Shown here: piece by piece, positions 47,373 to 56,389 of the stretch
Position numbering within the stretch: the stretch's first letter is position 1
Layout of the letters: each line of letters starts with the position of its first letter
NCBI RefSeq assembly: GCF_002865645.1
Contig: NW_020194685.1
Coordinates: forward strand, 3,063,363 to 3,127,362
Length of the DNA stretch: 64,000 nucleotides
Reading direction: 5' to 3'
From: Hyaloscypha bicolor E
Taxonomy: Eukaryota > Ascomycota > Leotiomycetes > Helotiales > Hyaloscyphaceae
Notes under the pieces: generated by a model
Told to the model about the DNA's origin: nothing
Seen by the model: only the letters and a program-made list of their open reading frames with translations
The model's database searches: none
Program-made: the position numbers and the translations under genes

Positions 47373-47420
47373 GTAAGTTGCCAGGACGCATCTGCATTAA
47401 CGTTTACTAACAACTTCTAG
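47373..47420 (+). other. Spliceosomal-type intron 1 within the tRNA acceptor stem
   Basis: 48 nt: perfect donor GTAAGT, perfect branch site TACTAAC at 47405-47411, acceptor TTCTAG. It separates acceptor base 6 from base 7. Its removal makes the seven-base acceptor stem contiguous. Confidence 0.88.
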
Positions 47421-47452
47421 GTGGCTCAGTTGGTTAGAGCGTTGGTCTCATA

Positions 47453-47484
47453 CTCAGTATGATTAAGCTGATCACAGTTTGGCC
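47453..47484 (+). other. Canonical tRNA intron after position 37
   Basis: 32 nt immediately 3' of A37, the universal eukaryotic nuclear position. Bases GTATGA near its start can pair with the anticodon region, giving the usual anticodon-intron helix. Confidence 0.85.
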
Positions 47485-47493
47485 ATCCAAAGG

Positions 47494-47544
47494 GTATGCA
47501 TCACCAGTTCTTACCACAAAACAAACCACTAATCATCATTGCAG
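47494..47544 (+). other. Spliceosomal-type intron 2 within the tRNA variable loop
   Basis: 51 nt: donor GTATGC, branch-like CACTAATC around 47527-47534, acceptor TTGCAG. It falls between bases 46 and 47. Removal joins ATCCAAAGG to TCGAGAG. Confidence 0.85.
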
Positions 47545-47591
47545 TCGAGAGTTCGAGTCTCTCCGAGGACAGCATACCCCTAGGGAGTCTA

Positions 47592-47597
47592 TTTTTT
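47592..47597 (+). terminator. Pol III T-run terminator of the tRNA gene
   Basis: Six T residues begin 21 nt after the discriminator base, a normal RNA polymerase III termination signal. Confidence 0.75.
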
Positions 47598-48102
47598 GCA
47601 TTTTGGGACTGTTTCCGAAGCAGATGCACAATTCTGATTGTGTCGGAAGCCGTCCCAGAAGTTACCTTTGGATTTTTTTTGGTGTTATTTATTACTATTT
47701 TAGCGAGTTTAACCGAGAAACAGAGCGCAATCCAGCGTGTTCATTTAGGAGGGCTTCAGCGTGCTGCGACTTTGCGTATCTTTTTTTTTTGCTCCTTTAG
47801 AGTATCTTTTTGATTTATTATTGATGTTTTTTGGGGCCGTTTTGCAAAGTACCGTAAGCTAGCTGAGCCGAGAGGGTGAGCCGAGGGCGATTGGCACCTG
47901 ATGTTACGTGGCACCAGTCACGTGGTGCCACTACACATGACTTAGCGTGTAGCCAGTGCTTTTAGCCCGGCAGACAGCCTTCAGCTCAATTCAAGCTCTT
48001 TACCACCACTGCAATATCACCTTATCGTGACACCTGAACAGCAACACAGCAAGCTCACTAACCAAAAGTGATGCATAAGAGGAAGAATTGATTCATAATA
48101 CG
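47598..48102. other. Intergenic region with a short palindrome
   Basis: No gene is supported. It contains a perfect 9-bp inverted repeat, GTGGCACCA (47908-47916) and TGGTGCCAC (47923-47931), around a 6-nt GTCACG spacer, and T-rich runs near 47780. Confidence 0.5.
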
Positions 48103-48353
48103 AAGGCCGCGGTTAGAATTCAGGGTGATTTAGCAGTCAGGTGCTATAATTCCCCGAGAAGATTCTGCTTTAGCGCTAGAAGTCCCTATAATTATAGGCT
48201 TCGAGCTCATAAAGTTTTAAAACTAAATCTCGCACATTTTTGCGTGAACTAGCCACGGCGTAAAATTCGCTAGAGTAGCTTATAAATCCCTATTGTTCTA
48301 TAGGGGTTTATTAGTCGGTCCCCTGTATTACCCAGACTTTTGACCGCGGCCTT
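48103..48353. mobile_element. 251-bp MITE-like element
   Basis: It begins AAGGCCGCGGT and ends with the complement (ACCGCGGCCTT). The inverted similarity extends to about 28 bp with six mismatches. It is non-coding inside, with a small hairpin near 48290-48312 (CCCTATTGTTCTATAGGG). The target-site duplication is not evident, so the exact borders may shift by a few bases. Confidence 0.7.
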
Positions 48354-48863
48354 ACTTGAGTCTGTCCGAGTAGAAGGGTGGGTGTGACGGCGGGGCTAGA
48401 GCAATGGTCAAGGCTCAAAGATCTCTATTTCCTGTCTTATAGAATACAAAGCTAAAGAGAAGAAGAGAGAGAGGATAAGAGAGAAGAAGTACTAGCTAAA
48501 ACGACTGAAACGCCGGCGCCTGACAGGTGAAACTAGTCAGGTGATAGCCACCCCATGTGACCCTAGCCAGCGCCGTCACAGCGGGCAATCGTGCTCAAAA
48601 TTACTCAGCATAATGTACTTCTCAGCATCGAGAGTTGAGCGTTGAGCCCAGCACCGTTTGGCGGACAAATCGGCTTGATGAGGCTTGGTTCTTCGAGGTG
48701 CGAGGTGGGCGAATAACAGCCAAATAGAAGAGCCGAGAGAATTCGCACATTTGGCCATTATACATGACCCGATTCTGTAAAACAAATACCAAGTGGCTAA
48801 GGTGTTATTAGAAATCTATTGAAACATTGCCCCTAGTTTACAACGCCGTGATATATACAAAAC
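48354..48863. other. Intergenic region
   Basis: Contains a purine-rich run (GAGAAGAAGAGAGAGAGGAT) near 48457-48478 and a 69-codon minus-strand frame (48576-48785) without recognisable features. It is the 3' flank of the glycosyltransferase gene. Confidence 0.4.
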
Positions 48864-50078
48864 CTATGCAGCCGCCTCAGCATTCTCAGCTTTCTTGCTC
48901 TCTAGAAATTTTTCCCACATTGTCTTATATATGCCCGTCTTCCTAGCCTCAACGAAGCCTGGATCACCATCATAAAATCGACACATATTCATCCAATCCC
49001 GATCCCACAGATCCGTCAAATCCGTCAGATTGTTCCACTCTCCCCAAGCCTTATTCCAAAGCTTCGCATGTAACACCCTTACCGGACCCTCCTTCAGCTC
49101 AAGACCCCTAGAAACGTCATGATCTGGGACCCGATGCTCGATGAAGTTCTCGGGCAGCGTATTCCACACCGACGGCAATTTGTGAACTGGGAATGAACCT
49201 TCTTGGGAGAAGGCATTCTTCGAGCTCAAAACTCCCTGCTCCATGAACCGGATATCGTAGTCGCCGGTCATCCTCGCGGCCCGCATGAGCTTCGCATGCA
49301 TATCCAAATTTGGTTTCAAGACTAGGAATCCGGCATTGATATTGTACGCCATAAACTGGCTGACCCCCGAGTAAACGTAATCGCAGAATTCCTCTCCACT
49401 CTTCCCACCACTCGCCACGACCGCCTTGTCCTCCGGCCCTAACGTTTCCCGATTACAGTGCTGCACCGGCGCAACCTCAAATATATCATCGATATTCCTG
49501 ACCGGGAAGGCGTCGGAATCGAGAAACACGATCCGCTTCCATTCTACCTCTTTCCATATGTTGAGTTTGGACAAGACGTCGATCCAGCGTTTCGTGCTGA
49601 TGATTTCGTCGGGTATGATATCATCCAACAGCTCAATCTCCTTGACAATCGCGCCTTGCCCCCTGAAAATCCTCCTATTCTCCTCTGGTATAAACGGACA
49701 CACAAATATAATAACAGGGTATTTCGAGCGGTATGGGGACCACAGGAGACGCCATATGATCTGCTGCGCAGCTTCGAAGTACGGCCCGCGGGTGTCGGGT
49801 TGGCGCGTGCAGTAGAAGGTCGAGAAGGCGAATTTCGAGGGCTCGTTGATGTTGTGCGGTGGGTACTTGGAGAGGAATGCGAAGTCTATTCGGGGGATGG
49901 GGTCGTAGGGGAAGACGAGGCCTAGGTCGTCTGTGTCTGCGAGAGGGTGTTTGTGGCCGATTAGGCCTGCGCGTGCGGCGTAGGGGAGATTATTCCCATA
50001 GGAGAGGTAGAAAACAGAGAGAACGAGGAAAATTAATCCTGCTGTGAAGATCGGCTTGACTGTTCGTGGAACCGCCAT
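48864..50078 (-). CDS. Type II membrane glycosyltransferase, GT8 (glycogenin)-like
   Basis: Single exon of 404 aa. ATG at 50078 opens a short cytosolic tail (MAVPRTVK), then a signal anchor at about 9-27 (PIFTAGLIFLVLSVFYLSYG), typical of Golgi type II enzymes. The luminal domain has the GT-A fold marks: a DxD metal/nucleotide-sugar motif in RIVFLDSDAFPV (Asp187-Asp189), YNINAGFLVLKPN, and a late HAKLWNK corresponding to the C-terminal His motif of the GT8 family. Fungal relatives are annotated as glycosyltransferase family 8 or glucose N-acetyltransferase-like. The donor sugar and acceptor cannot be told from the sequence. The gene is intact, with normal base composition. Confidence 0.9.
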   Translation of the reverse strand: MAVPRTVKPIFTAGLIFLVLSVFYLSYGNNLPYAARAGLIGHKHPLADTDDLGLVFPYDPIPRIDFAFLSKYPPHNINEPSKFAFSTFYCTRQPDTRGPYFEAAQQIIWRLLWSPYRSKYPVIIFVCPFIPEENRRIFRGQGAIVKEIELLDDIIPDEIISTKRWIDVLSKLNIWKEVEWKRIVFLDSDAFPVRNIDDIFEVAPVQHCNRETLGPEDKAVVASGGKSGEEFCDYVYSGVSQFMAYNINAGFLVLKPNLDMHAKLMRAARMTGDYDIRFMEQGVLSSKNAFSQEGSFPVHKLPSVWNTLPENFIEHRVPDHDVSRGLELKEGPVRVLHAKLWNKAWGEWNNLTDLTDLWDRDWMNMCRFYDGDPGFVEARKTGIYKTMWEKFLESKKAENAEAAA

Positions 50079-51529
50079 TGAAGAAAAGAGGCAGGCGATC
50101 TGCGGCGGAGGCGCTGAGACATAGATTGTGTTTGAAGAAAAAAAGAAAGCGGGATTGAGATTGAGATTGAGGTTACATTTGGAACCTGGGGTTGAAGCTA
50201 ACCTCGGAGGTCTTTGCCTTGTGATTCATGGCGTTACTCCTTGCCGGACTGGGTTAACTTATTCTTGAATGCCCCTTGTCTAACTGAACGTGGATGCTGC
50301 CGGGTCATTAAACGCTGTGGCGTAGTCACCAAGCCAGCCGCCAGGTGTTCATTATTCCCGAGGGTTGAGTACTTCGCTTAGTAATTTTACCCCTATTCCT
50401 GCGAACCCAAACACGACTGGACTTGAGCAGATTTCAGCTTTTCCCTGAGCTGAAGGATTACAAGGTGAGATCCTAAAGCCGCCTGAGATGATTGGGTTAT
50501 TTGAGGTTAGTATTGATGGTTACTCAAGGGGCCAATTGCTAACAATCATTCTGCGCGGCCATCTGGATTTGAAATGTCCAGCCCTCCCTTTCACCTCAAC
50601 TGCGACATGCAGAGCGAACTCAACCTTGACATTGTTGCACAAACATCCGACCCGACAATTTAGATACAATATGAGTGAGAAAAATGCTTTTAACTTTTAT
50701 CAATTAAAGCTTGCAAAAGTCGAGGGGAGCCACCCTCTTCGCTTGATAGAAAGCCGTTTCATGAAAGCACTTCAAAGTCGTCGCATCCTTTCCCAAAAGG
50801 TCGTGGGTTTTGATGGTATTCTCAGAGGATTTCAGCATCCGAAATTTGTTTTGGGATGCTGTTTATTATAAGGATATTGATGGCAGAAGTGTTTTAAGTG
50901 CTCGAGGGAGAAGCTCTGCTATAAATGAGTGGGCGAGGTGTCATGGGCATTGGTCGCTTGAAGGAGAAAAAGTTAAAGTAATGCCGTGATGTATCGTCTT
51001 GAAACCGATTAGCTTTCAACATCATTAACTCGAAACTTGCACTCACGCAAAAGCATTAATAGCCACATTCTAGCCCATCACGGGCTGATGATTCGGTTAA
51101 TCTTCAATGAAGAACACCACCTTCTGAAACTGTGTCCGTCGATTGTGCCTGTGATTAGTGTTGCCATAGAAGAAGTTTCTCGTGGCTCTAACTCCTTTAT
51201 TGTCTGCTCGCTGAATCCGAGCAAGTAGGGGGATGTCGTACCCCCATCCCAATCTCCCAGGAACCCATGAGGGGAATAAGCAATGCTGGTACATCTAGCC
51301 CAGTAGGCCTCGTCTAGGGCTTATTGATTGCTTGACTTTATCTTGTGTCACTGGAGGTGGAACGAAGCGGAGTATGAATCCGTAGATAGGGCGGAGATAG
51401 CTTGGGAGGCTGCCGCCTGATTGCAGTGAGATTGAACAAGCTCAAAGATAGGCGTAAACTATGATTGGAAAGACTGACTCAAAACACGAATCCCTCCAAA
51501 GAAGCATTTCTGCTCAAAATTACCTCGCG
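50079..51529. other. Intergenic region with weak frames
   Basis: 50079-50290 is the probable promoter of the glycosyltransferase. A plus-strand frame near 50671-50871 (MSEKNAFNFYQLKLAKVEGS...) and a following frame to about 50990 could be exons of a small gene. I found no confident splice pair or family, so I do not call it. Confidence 0.35.
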
Positions 51530-52564
51530 TCACACCACTAAGTCGTGCCTATTCCTTAAATGCCTTTTCCATCCATCTTTCCGCGTAAACCCCACTGAAC
51601 CAGGCATTGTCTCGGAATATTTGCAACCATCAACTGTACAGTAATATCTCTTTGTAAAATCATTGGGGTGAACAGAGTCTGTGTGCCGTTTGAGGTCTTT
51701 AGTAGTGTTGAAGGCTTTGTCGCATGTTATACACCACTCGTCACGGGCGTGGTAACGGACGTGGTGACTTGAAATATTGTTAGCATTTAGTATGTCGAGG
51801 TATAAGTTAGGGTCAGAAATCGACTAACTTGAGTTCATATTGCCGGGAGAATGTTTTGGAGCACGGTGGATAGGGGCAGGCTAATCGAGAAGGTTGGAGC
51901 TGGGCGGGTGTTGCGGCCGGCGATAGAACATGTTCGGGGGGGTTAACGTGCGATTGATCCCGAGTTAGCATACTCGGACCACCATTGTCTTGAGATTGTG
52001 CTAGGGGGGTGCTAGCTTGCGTATCTGCTAGCAGAATTTTATTGCCTACCAAGTGGTTAGGAGTGCGATTCTGAGCTAGAAAGCCGAAACTTGCTTACCT
52101 TGTGGGGTGATGTTTAGGGGAGAATCTCGTGGCTGTATCCCAAGGTCATCTTGAGCACCTGGCAGTGTGGAAGCCGAGAATTTTGATTCTGGACGATCCA
52201 GCTGTATATTTCTTGACGCCATGTCTCGTTCCAGTTCTGTAGGGTTCCAAAGCTCCCTTGGGAGGAAAATGGTTGGCGGTGTTGCCGGTGGTGGTGGTAG
52301 TAGTGATGATGGCGGTGGTGGCGGTCCCTGTGCTGCATAACCGCTACCAGAAGAGCTCCACCTACTTCTCCACCTGCGCCTTTTCCTCTTGCTTTTTCTC
52401 CTTAAACTCCACTGAATGATTTTTTTGGTCTTCCGCACAAATACCCGGTTGCGCCGGTAGCACCTATAGCGCCAATAGCAGAATATTAAGGTACCGAGAG
52501 CTACTAATCCAACAACAGTTCCAATAAGAATGCCTGTTACAGAGCTTGGGCTGCTGGAGTCCAT
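51530..52564 (-). CDS. C2H2 zinc-finger protein with N-terminal transmembrane helix
   Basis: Three exons on the minus strand: 52564-52099, 52045-51829 and 51767-51530 (introns of 53 and 61 nt), giving 306 aa with consistent phases. The ATG at 52564 begins MDSSSPSSV, directly before a hydrophobic helix at about 10-31 (TGILIGTVVGLVALGTLIFCYW), followed by a very basic stop-transfer segment (RRKSKRKRRRWRSRW). A Pro-rich and Ser-rich spacer leads to a classical finger split by an intron, CPYPPCSKTFSRQYELNHH, then CITCDKAFN...HTDSVH and a final CTVDGCKYSE...HLRNRH. The combination suggests a membrane-tethered regulator, with fingers on the same side as the basic patch. The upstream open frame starts at TTG, not ATG. 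An additional 5' exon cannot be excluded. Confidence 0.82.
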
Positions 52565-52716
52565 TGAACGAGGGAATATATTCTTTCCATACTGAAGGGA
52601 GTGTGAAGTAGATCGCTGAACACTGTATTGATCGATCAACGACTTCAAATGAATCAGATCCCACCAAAGGAAGACAGAAAACAGTGAAGCAGCGAGCCAT
52701 CCAGTGTGTCAAAAAA

Positions 52717-52752
52717 GTATTCAAGGTATTCAAGGTATTCAAGGTATTCATG
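52717..52752 (+). repeat. Four tandem 9-bp repeats at the island border
   Basis: GTATTCAAG is repeated three times, then GTATTCATG, immediately before composition drops into AT-rich island 2. Confidence 0.85.
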
Positions 52753-55700
52753 AATATTCATGAAAATCTTGAATAGAATATGAGTAGCGTAATTCTCAAA
52801 AATTTAGAGTAGAGTAGAATATATATTCATGAATATTAAAGAAAAAGAATTATTTATTATATTTCTCTTATTTATAAGAATTAGATTAAGGCTATATTAG
52901 AATACTGTATTAATAATTCAGGAAATTACTAGAAAACCAAGTTCTTTAAGGCTTTATTAAAGGAATTCCGAGAATATAACTAGGAAATACCTAAAATTAG
53001 CTATAACTTTCTTAATTGGATTATTATATAAGTCTAGAATAAAAGAATTTCTTCTAAGTTTTATATTAATATATTTAATAAAATATTAAAGAAATTACTA
53101 AAAAGAAAAGAAATAAAAGAAATAATTTAATACCGAGAATTTATAAGGAAATTATCTATTTTAGTAAGAAATTATATTCTTAAAAATATAAATTTCAAGC
53201 CTATAGATATTTCTATTTATAAATATAATAAGATATATAAAAAGGTAATAATATCCTATTAATATAAAAAGAAGAAATACTATTTTAATATTACTAATAA
53301 CCCAGATATATCTAAACTTAGATAAGAATATTTAGATATAGTAGTCTATAATATAGTTCCTAAACCAGAAAATAATTATTCTTTACTAGTTTCTTTTATT
53401 ATACTTTCTAATATTACTATAAATATAAATAAGAAAAAAACCCAGCTTATAACTAATTATATAAAACCTATTAAAAGTAGTAAACCTAAAAGAAATAATA
53501 TTAACTAGCTAGTAAGAAATCTAGAAAAACTATTTATTATTACTATAACTCAAGAGAATTTATAGAAATAATTTAATATAGCTATTATTATAATTCGGAA
53601 AGATATCTATAGCCTATTTATATAATCTAGCTAACTATAATAGATATAATAGTATTAATAGTCTAGTAAATATAATTCGGGTTTTTAGAAAAAATATATT
53701 AGAAGTTATAATAGAAAATATAAAGAATATTATAATAGCTATAGTAATTAAACTAAAATAAGTAAAAAGTCTAGATAATTATATTCTAAAAAAAGTTAGT
53801 CTTAAATATAATTAGAAAATACTATTTAAGTTAATATAGCCTATAGTATAGACCTAAAACCGAGAGAATAAATTTATTATAAATACTATAATAAAGATAA
53901 GAATAATAATATTAATCTAGAATATATCTATATTTCTTAGTTCTATTACTTATTAATGGAAGAGCTTATAAATTATAGATATATTTACTAATTTAATAGA
54001 AAATAATATAAAGGGCTATTTAAGTCTAAATAAAAAAGTATTTCCTTTTTCCTTACTAGTAAATACTAGTAATTTAACTAAATTATTTCCTAAGTCTAAA
54101 AAGAAGAATTTAATTATAACTTGAATACTTAATTTAAAAATATCTAGAGATTAATAAGAAATATCTAGTTTACTAGATAAGAAAGAGAAAAGGAAACTAG
54201 CTAACCGGGATTTATATATAGATATAAATAAGTTATATTTAGGGAATCTAAATAGCTACTTTATTTTAGAGGAAATTATATTGGAATTACTAATATTTTA
54301 GGTTCTAGAATTAATAAATAGTATTAAAATTTGGCTATAAATCGTATTTCTATTAATATTATAATAGGTTTCTTATTAAAAAAAAAAAAGAAATAGAAAT
54401 AGCTAAAAAGGTTTTCTAAAGAAAAGCTAGAATAAAAGAAAAGCTATTTTATATAAGAGGCCAGAAGAATACTACTCTAAGAAATAATAAATAAAAAAAT
54501 AGTCTAGCTAAGAATATAGATATTAATACTTCTGAAAATAAATAAAACGAATTAGAAATCTAGTATATTTTTAACTATAATAAATATAAGACTCCTAAAA
54601 TTAATAATATTTTAATAAAGGTATTAAAGAAAATAACTATTTTATTTCTAAAAACTTAGAAGAAAATAAGAATATTTATTAATACTTTAAAAATATTAGA
54701 TCTAGCTATTATACTTTAGAACTAATAAATTAAGGATAATATTTTCTATTTTACTATTTTATAAATAGAAAATACTATTATAGTAAGTATAGTTAAATAT
54801 ACTAGGAGATTTATAAAGCTAGTAGCTATGGCTTATATAATAAATAAAATATTTAAAGAATTAGAAATACTAGCTCAAGTACCTAATACTAATAGAATTA
54901 TTTAATTTAAAGGTAATAGTATAATATTCGAATATTACTAGCTTATAAATATATTATATAATCTCTATATTTCTAATTTGTATTTCGAGAACCTTAAGAA
55001 AGTATTAAATATAAAGAAATAATTAATACTAGGGCTAAAGTTAATATTTTCTCCGAAAAGATCTCTAGAAATATTAGTAAAGTAATATATAATATTATAG
55101 ATTATTAAATATTTACTATTACTAGAGCAGAATTTAAATTTATAAAAATAGTAAAGTTTAGAGCTAAGATTATAAATAAAGTAAAATATGAAAATGTATT
55201 TTTTCTAATTAAAAGAACTTTAAAAATCCTATTTAATTAATTATTCTTAATAAAGATAAAAATAAATATTATATATAGAAGTAATAGTTTATAGGATAGA
55301 AGATTTACTAATTCTAAAAATAACTAGAATATTTATACTATTATAATTATTTCACCTTTAAAAAATACCAGGAAATAGAAAAAAGTAATAGTTTAAGAGT
55401 ATTAAGCTTCTAGAATTAAGGAATTAAATAATATAAAGCGAGAAACTAAAAGTAAAGAAGAAAAATAAAGCCTAGTATTATAACTAGTAGTAATATTAGG
55501 GGAAATAGGAAGATGCCGGAATTTCTTATAAATTCTTTTATTTTAGATTTAAGAATTTAGGAAATTAATAATATTTTTAGAGAAACTAAAGCAAAAAAAG
55601 CTCTAATTAGAATATTATTAAGAATAGTTCCGGATTTAATAGAAAAAGAAGTAAAAAGAGTATTAAGTAAAAATATTTCTAAAAAAGAAATAAAGTAATA

Positions 55701-56389
55701 TCTTCTAATAATAAAGAAATATATTTCTAAAGCTAAGAAATATAAAACCTAAGACTAAAAAGAATTCTGGAATATATAGGAGTTTAAAGAAGATATATTA
55801 AAATACCGGATAAAAAGGTATTTTTTATATCTAACTAGAAAGAAGCTAAATAAAAAGGTTATAAATTCCGGAGATTAGATAAAAAGAGTACTAAAGAAAA
55901 TAGCTAAAATACTTAAAGAAAAGAATAATAATTATAGTTTATTTCTAGTTATAAGAATATATAAAATAAAAAATAAGAAGATTTAACTAGTAAATACTAA
56001 TAATAGAACTAGAAAAGGCTCTAGTAAATATCTGAACTAGTTTAAGAAATTTAAAGCTAGAGAATACTTATAGAAATATACTAGGAAATATAAGAACTAT
56101 TTTTTACTAAAAATATTAGCTATTTTAAAAATTTTATAACTTATTTCGAAATGCTTTAAATAATTAGATATTAGTAATTAGCTCTAGGAAAAAGAACTAG
56201 TTATATTCCAAGAATTAATAATTAATTAAGAAAATATAATTATATTTAATTAGAAAGAAGTAGGAAAAGTTTATAAGAATATTAAATATAAGGCCTAGTA
56301 AGAGAAGAATTTCCTATATTTTAAAGCTCTAGTACTAGTAATAGTAAAAATACTATTAGAATACCTAAATTATAAAGTTTTTAAGAAAT

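Larger units (their letters stand above)
47367..47571 (+). tRNA. Elongator tRNA-Met (CAT) with three introns, two of spliceosomal type
   Basis: Exons: 47367-47372 (GTCTTC), 47421-47452, 47485-47493 and 47545-47571. Joined, they form a full 74-nt cloverleaf. The acceptor stem GTCTTCG pairs with CGAGGAC (one T-G wobble), discriminator A. The D stem GCTC/GAGC and T stem GAGAG/CTCTC are perfect, with loop TTCGAGT. Anticodon arm TTGGT/TCCAA has a T-T at 31/39, as I recall from plant tRNA-Met. The anticodon is CAT at 47449-47451. A box TGGCTCAGTTGG and B box GTTCGAGTC are present. The 32-nt intron at 47453-47484 sits at the standard position after base 37, and its GTATGA pairs with TCATAC across the anticodon, as tRNA endonuclease substrates do. 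The other two interruptions are not at tRNA-intron positions. They are GT-AG introns inside the acceptor stem and the variable loop. Without all three removals there is no tRNA. Confidence 0.9.

Noticed and set aside
47459..47813. Two plus-strand frames overlapping the tRNA gene (113 and 105 codons)
   Set aside because: They run across tRNA exons, introns and the Pol III terminator. No protein signature.
49426..50047. Plus-strand frames opposite the glycosyltransferase
   Set aside because: Antisense shadows of a clear GT8-like coding region.
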